Assembly (NCBI RefSeq): GCF_022698145.1 | Contig: NZ_JALDAX010000017.1 | Coordinates: 1-64,000 of the forward strand | Source of the DNA: Streptomyces spinosisporus | Lineage (GTDB): Bacteria; Actinomycetota; Actinomycetes; Streptomycetales; Streptomycetaceae | Length of the DNA: 64,000 nt | Direction of reading: 5' to 3' | Part shown: in pieces, positions 35,100 to 42,848 of the stretch | Layout: every line of letters starts with the position of its first letter | Numbering within the stretch: the stretch's first letter is position 1 | Translations under genes and position numbers: made by a program | Notes under the pieces: model-generated | The model's input: only the letters and a program-made list of their open reading frames with translations | Database searches by the model: none | What the model was told of the DNA's origin: nothing

Positions 35100-35121
35100 G
35101 CGAAGTCTTTCGTACGCGCAG

Positions 35122-35178
35122 TCAGCGGGCCGCCGGATGAGCGGTCCACCACCAGTTCTGGGTCGAATGCGCGAACAT
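35122..35178 (-). CDS. trpL: trp operon leader peptide
   Basis: 18 codons, MFAHSTQNWWWTAHPAAR, ending in TGA at 35124-35122. Three consecutive Trp codons sit in the middle and the terminator hairpin follows about 22 nt later. When charged tRNA-Trp is scarce the ribosome stalls at the Trp codons and the antiterminator forms. This matches trp attenuators known before Streptomyces trpE(G). Confidence 0.93.
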   Translation of the reverse strand: MFAHSTQNWWWTAHPAAR

Positions 35179-35261
35179 GCCAGGCACCCTACCGCATGTC
35201 CGGCAGCCGTACCCCGTGTCTCAATTGCTGGGCATGGGGCAGGACGCCCGACACGACCCCG

Positions 35262-35267
35262 TAGTGT
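35262..35267 (+). promoter_or_regulatory. -10-like TAGTGT, 7 nt before GTG 35275 (leaderless candidate)
   Basis: TAGTGT directly upstream of GTG 35275. It is divergent from the trp leader. Confidence 0.45.
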
Positions 35268-35274
35268 TGAGGTC

Positions 35275-36627
35275 GTGACCGTGAACGCTAAGACCAGCGC
35301 GAGTGCTGGCAACACCTGGCGAAATCTGCCCGCGGCGCAGCAGCCCGAGTACCCCGACACCGAGGCTCTGCGCGCAGTGATCGCGGACCTCGAGTCGTAT
35401 CCGCCGCTCGTCTTCGCGGGCGAGTGCGACCAGCTGCGCGCCCGGATGGCGGCCGTCGCCAAGGGAGAGGCGTTCCTCCTCCAGGGCGGCGACTGCGCCG
35501 AGGCCTTCGACGCGGTGTCCGCCGATCACATCCGCAACAAGCTCAAGACCCTGCTCCAGATGGGCGCCGTGCTGACGTACGCCGCCTCGGTGCCGGTCGT
35601 GAAGGTCGGCCGGATCGCCGGCCAGTACTCCAAGCCGCGCTCCAAGAGCACCGAGACCCGCGACGGCGTGACGCTCCCGACCTACCGCGGCGACTCGGTC
35701 AACGGCTTCGACTTCAACGAGGCGGCCCGCGTACCGGACCCCGAGCGCCTGAAGCGGATGTACAACGCCTCGGCCTCCACGCTCAACCTGGTGCGCGCCT
35801 TCACCACCGGCGGCTACGCCGACCTGCGCCAGGTGCACGCCTGGAACCAGGACTTCGTGAAGTCGTCCCCCTCCGGCCAGCGCTACGAGCAGCTGGCGCG
35901 GGAGATCGACCAGGCGCTGAACTTCATGCACGCCTGCGGGGCCGACCCGGAGGAGTTCAAGACGGTCGAGTTCTACTCCTCGCACGAGGCGCTGCTGCTG
36001 GACTACGAGTCGGCGCTGACCCGTGTCGACTCCCGCACCGGGCAGCTCTACGACGTCTCCGGGCACATGGTGTGGATCGGTGAGCGCACCCGGCAGCTGG
36101 ACGGCGCGCACATCGAGTTCGCCTCGCGGATCCGCAACCCGATCGGCATCAAGCTCGGCCCGACCACGACGGCCGAGGAGGCGCTGCAGTACATCGAGCG
36201 CCTGGACCCGGAGCGCGAGCCGGGCCGGCTGACCTTCATCGTCCGGATGGGCGCGGACAAGATCCGCGACAAGCTCCCCGAGCTGGTCGAGAAGGTCACC
36301 GCCTCCGGTGCCACGGTGGCCTGGGTGACCGACCCGATGCACGGCAACACCTTCGAGGCGGCCTCCGGCCACAAGACCCGCCGCTTCGACGACGTGCTCG
36401 ACGAGGTCAAGGGCTTCTTCGAGGTCCACAAGGGCCTCGGCACCCACCCGGGCGGCATCCATGTCGAGCTCACCGGTGACGACGTCACCGAGTGCGTGGG
36501 CGGCGGCGACGAGATCTTCGTCGACGATCTGCACCAGCGCTACGAGACGGCCTGCGACCCGCGGCTGAACCGCAGCCAGTCGCTCGACCTGGCGTTCCTC
36601 GTCGCGGAGATGTACCGCGACCAGTGA
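35275..36627 (+). CDS. aroH: 3-deoxy-D-arabino-heptulosonate-7-phosphate synthase, class II
   Basis: 450 residues, plant/actinobacterial class II DAHP synthase. Diagnostic stretches are QGGDCAEAF (metal Cys), GRIAGQYSKPRS (PEP-binding Arg region), DPMHGNT (His) and GGIHVELTGDDVTEC. It joins PEP and erythrose-4-phosphate, the entry to the shikimate pathway. Lying divergent from trpEG, it ties aromatic supply to tryptophan synthesis. GTG 35275 is chosen; GTG 35281 is two codons downstream. Confidence 0.96.
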   Translation: MTVNAKTSASAGNTWRNLPAAQQPEYPDTEALRAVIADLESYPPLVFAGECDQLRARMAAVAKGEAFLLQGGDCAEAFDAVSADHIRNKLKTLLQMGAVLTYAASVPVVKVGRIAGQYSKPRSKSTETRDGVTLPTYRGDSVNGFDFNEAARVPDPERLKRMYNASASTLNLVRAFTTGGYADLRQVHAWNQDFVKSSPSGQRYEQLAREIDQALNFMHACGADPEEFKTVEFYSSHEALLLDYESALTRVDSRTGQLYDVSGHMVWIGERTRQLDGAHIEFASRIRNPIGIKLGPTTTAEEALQYIERLDPEREPGRLTFIVRMGADKIRDKLPELVEKVTASGATVAWVTDPMHGNTFEAASGHKTRRFDDVLDEVKGFFEVHKGLGTHPGGIHVELTGDDVTECVGGGDEIFVDDLHQRYETACDPRLNRSQSLDLAFLVAEMYRDQ

Positions 36628-36655
36628 CGGCTTCGCCGTCGCACAGGCGGTGAGT

Positions 36656-36685
36656 GGGGCGCGGATCACATCCGATCCGCGCCCC
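36656..36685 (+). terminator. Terminator after DAHP synthase gene
   Basis: GGGGCGCGGAT (36656-36666) pairs with ATCCGCGCCCC (36675-36685), followed after five bases by a short T-rich run. It lies 28 nt after the stop. Confidence 0.85.
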
Positions 36686-36720
36686 TCCGCACTTTTGCGG
36701 ACTCTGTGCGACGGGTAAGG

Positions 36721-36739
36721 TTAGGTTAGCCTCACCGAT
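36721..36739 (+). promoter_or_regulatory. Iron box (DmdR1/IdeR-type operator)
   Basis: TTAGGTTAGCCTCACCGAT closely fits the actinobacterial iron-box consensus TTAGGTTAGSCTAACCTAA, except at the 3' end. It lies 46 nt before the bfd start, implying repression of bfd by iron-loaded DmdR1. Confidence 0.85.
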
Positions 36740-36784
36740 CATCGGGACGGCAAGACTGATCGATCCCGTCGGGAGGTGAACCGC

Positions 36785-37009
36785 GTGTACGTCTGCAGTT
36801 GCTTCGGTATCACTGAGCAGCAGGTCAAAAAGCACGCGGAGAACGGCGCCTGCACCCCACGCCAGGTGGCTTCCGCCTGCAAGGCGGGCACGGACTGCGG
36901 TTCGTGCGTGCGCCGCATCCAGGCGATCCTGGGTCGAGGGGAGTGCCCCCGCCGTGAACTCGCCGACCAGGGCAAGCCGGTCCTGAGCGCGCTGGACGAG
37001 GCCGCCTAG
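36785..37009 (+). CDS. bfd: Bacterioferritin-associated ferredoxin
   Basis: 74 residues. GTG 36785 is set by GGGAGG at 36771-36776. The BFD cluster ligands Cys4-X-Cys6 and Cys38-X2-Cys41 are all present in an otherwise helical BFD-like [2Fe-2S] domain. Bfd docks on bacterioferritin and reduces its core to release Fe2+ when iron is short. The iron box upstream fits that role. It is convergent with bfr, 7 nt between the stops. Confidence 0.95.
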   Translation: MYVCSCFGITEQQVKKHAENGACTPRQVASACKAGTDCGSCVRRIQAILGRGECPRRELADQGKPVLSALDEAA

Positions 37010-37016
37010 CAGTCGC

Positions 37017-37496
37017 TCAGCTCTCCGGCTGCTCGATCAGCTGGGCGATGTAGAGCGCGTCGCCGAGCTTCTCCACCAGTTCCAGCTGGGTGTCGAGATA
37101 GTCGATGTGATGCTCCTCGTCCTCCAGGATGGACTCGAAGATGTTGGCGGACGTGATGTCGCCCTTCTCGCGCATCACCTTGATGCCCCGCCTCAGCCGG
37201 TCGATGGCCTCGACCTCGATCATGCGGTCGGCCTCGAACATCTCCTTGACGCTCTGCCCGACCCGCACATGGAAGAGCCGCTGGTAGTTCGGCAGCCCCT
37301 CCAGGAAGAGGATGCGGTCGGTGAGCACCTCCGCGTGCTTCATCTCGTCGAAGGACTCGTGACGGGTGTACTTCGCGAGCTTCGTCCAGCCGAAGTTCTC
37401 CTGCATCTTCGCGTGCAGGAAGTACTGGTTGATCGCGGTCAGCTCGCCGGTGAGCTGCTCGTTGAGGAATTCGATGACCTCGGGGTCGCCCTGCAT
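37017..37496 (-). CDS. bfr: Bacterioferritin
   Basis: 159 residues. ATG 37496 follows AAGGAG. Four-helix ferritin with ferroxidase residues in ELTAINQYFLH, the EXXH-type pair in DEMKHAE, and the second iron-binding half EDEEHHIDYL. The Met of DEMKHAE matches the haem-ligand Met52, so it is a haem-containing Bfr. It stores iron as ferric mineral in 24-mers. bfr and bfd face each other, an arrangement that lets their 3' ends overlap. Confidence 0.95.
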   Translation of the reverse strand: MQGDPEVIEFLNEQLTGELTAINQYFLHAKMQENFGWTKLAKYTRHESFDEMKHAEVLTDRILFLEGLPNYQRLFHVRVGQSVKEMFEADRMIEVEAIDRLRRGIKVMREKGDITSANIFESILEDEEHHIDYLDTQLELVEKLGDALYIAQLIEQPES

Positions 37497-37578
37497 CGCG
37501 CGGGCTCCTTCCAAGCGGGGGGACTGGCAGGTTGCGCCGCATGATTGCACCGGGAAACAAGATCGTCCAGTAAGTCTT

Positions 37579-37595
37579 CACTTAGTAAGTAAGTG
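37579..37595. promoter_or_regulatory. Palindrome in the bfr/SUOX divergent promoter region
   Basis: CACTTA-GTAAG-TAAGTG, perfect 6-bp arms. It lies 83 nt upstream of bfr and 75 nt upstream of the SUOX gene. It may be an operator; no regulator is assigned. Confidence 0.35.
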
Positions 37596-37657
37596 CAGGC
37601 TTAGTCGTAATTGCCCGTGTTTGCGGGGGCCGGTCAAGGGCATCGCTCCCGGTCTGT

Positions 37658-37663
37658 CAGGAT
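37658..37663 (+). promoter_or_regulatory. -10-like CAGGAT, 6 nt before ATG 37670 (leaderless candidate)
   Basis: CAGGAT, a close variant of TAGGAT, placed so that transcription would start at the ATG. Confidence 0.4.
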
Positions 37664-37669
37664 GGAGAC

Positions 37670-38317
37670 ATGGGTCAGCCGGCGGAGCGTGAATCGGGAG
37701 AACGCGATTCGGGAAGAGCAGCACAGCCCGAGCTTCCGCCGGGGCAGCGGCTGCAGCGCGGCTGGCCGGTCACGCATTACGGGCCCGTTCCCAAATTCCG
37801 CCCGGAGCGCTGGGAGTTCAGGGTCTTCGGCGCGACCGCGGACAACGAGAAGCACTGCTGGACCCATGAGGAGTTCGCGGCCCTGCCGTACACCACGGTG
37901 CTGGCCGATCTGCACTGCGTGACGAAATTCAGCATGCTCGGCGCCGAGTGGGGCGGCATTCCGGCTCGTACGATCCTGCAGATCGCGCCGCCCGCTCCGG
38001 CGGTCACCCATGTGATGGTGTGGGCCGAATACGGATTCAGTTCGAATCTGCGCCTCGCCGACTTCGCGTCCGCGCGGACCATCTTCGCCACCCACAAGGA
38101 CGGCGAGCTGCTGACGGCGGAACACGGCTTCCCGCTCCGTCTCGTCGTGCCCCATCTCTACGCCTGGAAGGGCCCCAAGTGGGTGCGCGGCGTGGAGTAC
38201 ATGACCGCCGACCGTCGCGGCTTCTGGGAGGAGCGCGGCTATCACAACGTCGGCGACCCGTGGCGGGAGCAGCGCTACTCCTACCAGGAGGAGCCCGGGG
38301 AGGGCCCCGAGCTCTGA
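37670..38317 (+). CDS. Molybdopterin-dependent sulfite-oxidase-like oxidoreductase
   Basis: 215 residues of the SUOX molybdopterin-binding fold with the Mo-coordinating Cys83 in DLHCVTKFS. Other family marks are VTHYGPVPKFRPERWEFRVFG, GFPLRLVVPHLYAWKGPKWVRGVEY and GYHNVGDPW. No Tat signal is present, unlike MsrP/YedY, so this is a cytoplasmic member of unknown substrate. It lacks the haem and dimerisation domains of eukaryotic sulfite oxidase. Confidence 0.88.
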   Translation: MGQPAERESGERDSGRAAQPELPPGQRLQRGWPVTHYGPVPKFRPERWEFRVFGATADNEKHCWTHEEFAALPYTTVLADLHCVTKFSMLGAEWGGIPARTILQIAPPAPAVTHVMVWAEYGFSSNLRLADFASARTIFATHKDGELLTAEHGFPLRLVVPHLYAWKGPKWVRGVEYMTADRRGFWEERGYHNVGDPWREQRYSYQEEPGEGPEL

Positions 38318-38344
38318 CTCCCGGTCGGCTCCCGGCCCAAGCGG

Positions 38345-38818
38345 TCAGTGGTGGTACGCGTGCACCACTGCGTGGCCCTTGCCGCGGCCGATCATCCACT
38401 TGTTGACGGGTGTCGTCACGACGAAGGCGAGCGCGAGCGAGATTGCGAGCGAGACCCAGAACAGCAGGTCGGCCAGCTCGGCGTCCATCGCGTCCGGCCA
38501 CAGCACGATCACGCCGTTGTCGATCAGTTCCATCACGGCGATGGACAGGGTGTCCGCGGCCAGCGCGACCCGCACGGCCGTACGGAAGCCGACGCCGGCC
38601 CGCAGTACCCCGCGCAGGGTGAGCGAGTAGCCGAAGAAGAACGCGAGCACGACGGCGAGGACCGTGGTCGCGAGGTTGCCCCAGCCCAGGGCGGTGCCGA
38701 TCACCATGCCCAGCACCTCGCCGATGGCACAGCCCGTGAGGCAGTGGAGGGTCGCCTGGGCGGCCATGCTCCAGGTGGCGGCGGCCGGGTGGTGGTGTGC
38801 GTGTGCCTCGTGCTGCAT
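38345..38818 (-). CDS. DUF4396 membrane protein with His-rich N terminus
   Basis: 157 residues with four membrane helices. The N terminus (HEAHAHHHP) can bind metal, and a CXXG (LTGCAIG) lies in the first helix. DUF4396 proteins are found in copper-handling clusters, and the copper-type box at 38867-38883 is just upstream. A role in copper export or sensing is plausible, although no transporter signature is visible. It could be the sole gene of its transcript. Confidence 0.78.
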   Translation of the reverse strand: MQHEAHAHHHPAAATWSMAAQATLHCLTGCAIGEVLGMVIGTALGWGNLATTVLAVVLAFFFGYSLTLRGVLRAGVGFRTAVRVALAADTLSIAVMELIDNGVIVLWPDAMDAELADLLFWVSLAISLALAFVVTTPVNKWMIGRGKGHAVVHAYHH

Positions 38819-38866
38819 GAGTGCCCCCTACGTCAGGTCGCGGTTCCTGCACCCGGCCTCAACCGT

Positions 38867-38883
38867 ATACCCCCTAGGGGTAT
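38867..38883. promoter_or_regulatory. CsoR-type operator
   Basis: ATACCCC-CTA-GGGGTAT: perfect 7-bp arms with a 3-nt centre. It matches the GC-rich CsoR copper-repressor operators (core TACCC...GGGTA). It lies 49 nt before the DUF4396 start and overlaps the last codons and stop of the endonuclease IV gene. Confidence 0.75.
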
Positions 38884-39764
38884 TCCTGTACGGGCGACGA
38901 GTCACGCAGTCTCTTCAGCCGCTCCACGTCCGCCGCGTGCCCCTCCTTGCCGCCGGGCGTCTCGATGACGAGCGGTACGCCCTCGGTCGCGGGGTGCGTC
39001 ATCAGGGCCCGGAACGGGTCCTCGCCGATATGACCCGAGCCGATGTTCTCGTGCCGGTCCTTGTGCGCGCCGACGACGTCCTTGGAGTCGTTGGCGTGGA
39101 TCAGCTTCAGCCGGCCCTCGCCGACCGTGTCCACCAGCAGATCCAGCGTCTGGTGCATGCCGCTCGGCCCGGTCAGATCGTGCCCGGCCGCGAAGACGTG
39201 ACAGGTGTCCAGACAGACACCCAGCTTCGGATGGGCGTCCAGCGCCTCGAAGTACGGCCCGAAGTCCCATGTGCGCGAGCAGAGCGAGGCGCCCTGCCCG
39301 GCCGTCGACTCCAGCAGCAGGAACGGGTCGTCGTCGTGCGTGAGCTCGTCGAGCAGCGGCAGCAGATGCTCGCGTACCTGCTTGAGCGCCACGGAGCGGT
39401 CCCGGCCGCCGGTCGCGCTGCCGGTGTGCACGACCACGCCCAGCGCCCCGATCTCCCGCCCGCGCCGCAGCGAGTGCCGCATCGAGTCGACCGACCGCTC
39501 GACGGTCGCCTCGGTGTGGGAGCCGAAGTTGATCAGATACGGGGCATGGACGTACGCCGGGATCGACTCGGCCTCGCACACCGCCCGGAACTCCTCGTCC
39601 TGCCGCGGATTGCCGGCGGGCGTGGCCCAGCCGCGCGGATTGGCGACGAAGACCTGCACGGTCTCGGCCTTGAGGTCATGGGCGTAGGACAGGCCGACGG
39701 AGCGAAGACCGCCGGCCACGGGGACATGGCCGCCGACGGGGTTGCGGGACTGCTGACTCTTCAC
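38874..39764 (-). CDS. nfo: Deoxyribonuclease IV (AP endonuclease)
   Basis: 296 residues, TIM barrel of the AP endonuclease 2 family. Zinc ligands lie in VQVFVANPRGW, YVHAPYLIN (His), HTGSATGG (His), LLLESTAGQG (Glu), VCLDTCHVFAAGHDL (Asp, His), HANDSKD (His), DRHENIGSGHIG (Asp, His) and VIETPGGK (Glu), so the trinuclear site looks complete. It cuts at abasic sites in base excision repair. GTG 39764 has no strong SD. The 3' end carries the copper box of the next gene. Confidence 0.93.
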   Translation of the reverse strand: MKSQQSRNPVGGHVPVAGGLRSVGLSYAHDLKAETVQVFVANPRGWATPAGNPRQDEEFRAVCEAESIPAYVHAPYLINFGSHTEATVERSVDSMRHSLRRGREIGALGVVVHTGSATGGRDRSVALKQVREHLLPLLDELTHDDDPFLLLESTAGQGASLCSRTWDFGPYFEALDAHPKLGVCLDTCHVFAAGHDLTGPSGMHQTLDLLVDTVGEGRLKLIHANDSKDVVGAHKDRHENIGSGHIGEDPFRALMTHPATEGVPLVIETPGGKEGHAADVERLKRLRDSSPVQEYP

Positions 39765-39798
39765 CGGGCCAGGGTGTCACGCGGTGCGCCGCGCTCCC

Positions 39799-41730
39799 TC
39801 ACCGGATCTTGATGGTGATGGTCGACCCCTTGGGCGCCTGCTCCCCGCCCTTCACGGACTGGCCCTTGACGGTGTCGCCGAACAGGCCCAGCAGGCCGCG
39901 GTCCTCGTCGACCTTGAAGCCGGCGTCCTCCAGCGTCCGCTTGGCGTCGTCGACGTTGTCACCGGTGACGTCCGGGACCTCGATCATCTCCGGGCCCTTG
40001 GACAGGGTCAGCGTGACCGTGTCCCCTTCGGCGGCCTGGCTGTCGGCCTTGGGTGACTGCGTGGCGACCTGGCCCTTGTCGAACTCCGAGTTGACCCGGC
40101 CGGGGGCGATCTTCACCGCCAGGCCCGCATCCTCCAGATCGGCCCGCGCGTCCTCCGGGTCCTCGCCGGTGACGTCCGGGACGTCCACCGGGCTGCCCTT
40201 GCTGACGAGCAGCGCGATCGCCGAACCCGCGTGCCGCTTGGTGCCCGCCTCCGGGTCCGTGGAGATCACGGAGCCCTTGTCGACGTCGTCGCTGAACTGG
40301 CGGGTGACCATGCCCGGCTCGAGGGCTGCCTTCTTCAGCTGAGCCCTGGCCGCCGCAAGTGACCGGCCCTCCAGATCCGGCACCCGAACGGTCTCCGGGC
40401 CGTCGGAGATGGTGAGCGTCACCGACGCGTTGTCACGGATACGGGTGCCCGGTTCGGGGTCCGAGCTGATGACCGTGCCCCGCTTCACCGTGTCGCTGTA
40501 GGCGTGCTTGACCGTCCCGAGGTCCAGTCCGGCGTCGTCGAGCTGCTCGCGGGCCTCGGCCTGGGTCTTCGCCAGCACCGGCGGGACCTTGGTGAACTGA
40601 CCGGAGTTGATGTACCACACGCCCGCACCGACCCCGAGGAGCAGCAGGACGGCGACGACGAGCGCGAGCGGACCGCGCCGCACACCCGTGCCGCGGCGGC
40701 GCGGCGGCAGCGGCGGCGGGGTCTCCAGCACGCTGGTGTGATGCAGCTCCTGCCGGCTCTCGTCCTCGTTGACCGGCAGCGGGCTCTGCACGTTCAGCGC
40801 GCGCGGGATGACGCTCGTACGGTCCTCGGAGATGTTGCGGTGCTCCGCGGCGAGCGCCTGCGGCGGCATCGCGTCCAGCTGCTCCACGCCGAGCCCGGCG
40901 CGCACGTCACGCGTGTGTGCCAGCAGCGCCACCGCGTCCTGCGGGCGCTGCCCGGGGTTGCGCGCGGTGGCCACCGCGACCAGTTCGTCCAGCGGGTACG
41001 CCAGTCCCGGCACGGCGGCCGAGGGCGGCGGGACGTCCTCGTGGATGTGCTTGTACAGGACGGTGGCCGGGGAGTCGCCGTTGTGCGGGCGCTCGCCGGT
41101 CAGCATCTCGTACAGGACGACACCGCAGGCGTACACGTCGACCCGGGGGTCGGCGATGCCGTGCTCGATCTGCTCCGGGGCGAGGTAGGAGACGGTGCCG
41201 AGGACGGTGCCCGTGGTGTTGGTGACCGTGTCCACGGACCGCACGAGCCCGAAGTCGGCGACCTTGACCCGGCCGTCGTCCCCTATCAGCACGTTCTCCG
41301 GCTTCATGTCCCGGTGCACGAACCCGGCGCGGTGCGCGGCGCCGAGCGCGGCGAGGACCGGCTCCAGGATGTCCAGGGCGGCGCGCGGCTGCAGCGCCCC
41401 GCGCTCGCGCAGCACGTCGCGCAGGGTGCACCCGGCGACGTACTCCATGGCGAGATAGACGTACGACCCGTCGGTGCCCTGGTCGAAGACCTGCACCACG
41501 TTCGGATGCGCCAGCCGGGCGACCGACTTCGCCTCCCGGATGAACCGCTCGACGAAGGTGACGTCGGCGGCGAGCGTCGGGTGCATCACCTTCAGCGCGA
41601 GCACGCGGTCGAGGCGGGTGTCCAGGGCCCGGTAGACCGTGGCCATCCCGCCGACCGCGATCCGCGCGTCCACGCGATAGCGCCCGTCGAGCACCTGCCC
41701 GACCAGAGGGTCCTGAAGGGTCGTATCCAC
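39799..41730 (-). CDS. pkaF: Serine/threonine protein kinase with four PASTA domains (PkaF/PknL-type)
   Basis: 643 residues. Hanks-type kinase domain (about 15-275) with the catalytic Lys47 (ALKV), HRDMKPEN (Asp140), DFG (158-160) and an activation loop rich in Thr. A Pro/Arg-rich linker precedes one membrane helix (about 353-373). Four extracellular PASTA repeats fill 380-643 and bind peptidoglycan or lipid II. The kinase would sense wall state and lies 20 kb from the dcw genes. In mycobacteria its counterpart pknL is next to Rv2175c, whose homologue is at 45856 here. Confidence 0.93.
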   Translation of the reverse strand: MDTTLQDPLVGQVLDGRYRVDARIAVGGMATVYRALDTRLDRVLALKVMHPTLAADVTFVERFIREAKSVARLAHPNVVQVFDQGTDGSYVYLAMEYVAGCTLRDVLRERGALQPRAALDILEPVLAALGAAHRAGFVHRDMKPENVLIGDDGRVKVADFGLVRSVDTVTNTTGTVLGTVSYLAPEQIEHGIADPRVDVYACGVVLYEMLTGERPHNGDSPATVLYKHIHEDVPPPSAAVPGLAYPLDELVAVATARNPGQRPQDAVALLAHTRDVRAGLGVEQLDAMPPQALAAEHRNISEDRTSVIPRALNVQSPLPVNEDESRQELHHTSVLETPPPLPPRRRGTGVRRGPLALVVAVLLLLGVGAGVWYINSGQFTKVPPVLAKTQAEAREQLDDAGLDLGTVKHAYSDTVKRGTVISSDPEPGTRIRDNASVTLTISDGPETVRVPDLEGRSLAAARAQLKKAALEPGMVTRQFSDDVDKGSVISTDPEAGTKRHAGSAIALLVSKGSPVDVPDVTGEDPEDARADLEDAGLAVKIAPGRVNSEFDKGQVATQSPKADSQAAEGDTVTLTLSKGPEMIEVPDVTGDNVDDAKRTLEDAGFKVDEDRGLLGLFGDTVKGQSVKGGEQAPKGSTITIKIR

Positions 41731-41737
41731 GCAGGTG

Positions 41738-41743
41738 AGTGTA
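41738..41743 (-). promoter_or_regulatory. -10-like TACACT, 7 nt before GTG 41730 (leaderless candidate)
   Basis: TACACT on the minus strand with no SD before the GTG. Confidence 0.5.
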
Positions 41744-41849
41744 CGAGCCGTGACTGACAGGGCCGTCCTTTCCTGCCGTATCGGGGCGGGACTGCAGCCG
41801 ACCTGTGACGGACGTCCCACCCGTTCTCCACGGTTGTCGAACGTGCGTT

Positions 41850-42644
41850 TTAGAACGCGGGGCGCTCGGGGTCGAGGTGCGCGCGACCCTCGTGCGGCGA
41901 GGACGCCTCGGCGAAATGGCGGCGCGGGATACGGCCCGCCCGATACGCGAGGCGGCCCGCCTCCACCGCGTGCCGCATGGCCTCGGCCATCAGCTGCGGC
42001 TGCTGCGCGCGGGTCACGGCCGAGGCGAGCATCACACCCGCGCACCCCAGCTCCATCGCGAGCGCCGCGTCCGACGCCGTGCCCGCGCCCGCGTCCAAAA
42101 TCACCGGTACGCGCGCGTGCTCGGTGATCAGCTGGAAGTTGTGCGGGTTGCGGATGCCGAGACCGGAACCGATGGGCGAGCCGAGCGGCATGATCGCCGC
42201 GCAGCCCACGTCCTGCAGCTTCCGGGCGAGCACGGGGTCGTCGTTGGTGTACGGCAGCACCGTGAAGCCGTCGTCGACCAGCGTCTCGGCCGCCTCCAGC
42301 AGCTCGATCGGGTCGGGCAGGAGGGTGCGCTCGTCGGCGATCACTTCGAGTTTGACCAGGTCGGTGCCGAGCGCCTCGCGCGCGAGGCGGGCGGTCAGCA
42401 CGGCCTCGCCGGCCGTGAAGCAGCCGGCCGTGTTCGGCAGCACCCGGATGTCGAGCCTCTCCAGGACGGACAGGACGGATCCGTGCACCGAGGGGTCCAC
42501 GCGCCGCATCGCGACCGTCGTCAGCTCCGTGCCGGACGCCACCAGGGCCCGCTCCAGCACGTCGAGGCTGGGGGCCCCGCCGGTGCCCATGATCAGACGG
42601 GACGTGAAGGACGTACCGCCGATGACGAAGGGGTCGTCGGCCAT
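41850..42644 (-). CDS. thiG: Thiazole synthase
   Basis: 264 residues, TIM barrel. The Schiff-base lysine is Lys98 (DLVKLEVI). The phosphate-binding and substrate motifs MGTGGAPS, PLGSPIGSG and ILDAGAGTASDAALAMELG are in family positions. ThiG builds the thiazole phosphate from DXP, dehydroglycine and ThiS-thiocarboxylate. It is the last gene of thiO-thiS-thiG. The C-terminal tail of about 20 residues is variable. Confidence 0.96.
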   Translation of the reverse strand: MADDPFVIGGTSFTSRLIMGTGGAPSLDVLERALVASGTELTTVAMRRVDPSVHGSVLSVLERLDIRVLPNTAGCFTAGEAVLTARLAREALGTDLVKLEVIADERTLLPDPIELLEAAETLVDDGFTVLPYTNDDPVLARKLQDVGCAAIMPLGSPIGSGLGIRNPHNFQLITEHARVPVILDAGAGTASDAALAMELGCAGVMLASAVTRAQQPQLMAEAMRHAVEAGRLAYRAGRIPRRHFAEASSPHEGRAHLDPERPAF

Positions 42645-42647
42645 GGG

Positions 42648-42848
42648 TCAGCCTCCTTGGACGGCGGTGAGGACCTCGACGCGGTCCCCCTCACGGAGGG
42701 GCGTCGACGACCACTGCGCGCGCGGGACGACGGTTTCGTTGAGGGCGGCGGCGACCCCGGAGGGGGCCGGGGTCAGCGTCTTCACGACGGTGTCGAGAGC
42801 CGTGCCGTCGGCGATGCGGCGGGGCTCTCCGTTGACGGAGATGTTCAT
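42648..42848 (-). CDS. thiS: Sulfur carrier protein ThiS
   Basis: 66 residues, beta-grasp fold ending in the required Gly-Gly (VQGG). The C-terminal Gly is thiocarboxylated to donate sulfur to ThiG. The ATG overlaps the thiO stop by 4 nt and the stop is 3 nt before thiG, so translation is coupled. No ThiF gene is in this window. Confidence 0.96.
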   Translation of the reverse strand: MNISVNGEPRRIADGTALDTVVKTLTPAPSGVAAALNETVVPRAQWSSTPLREGDRVEVLTAVQGG

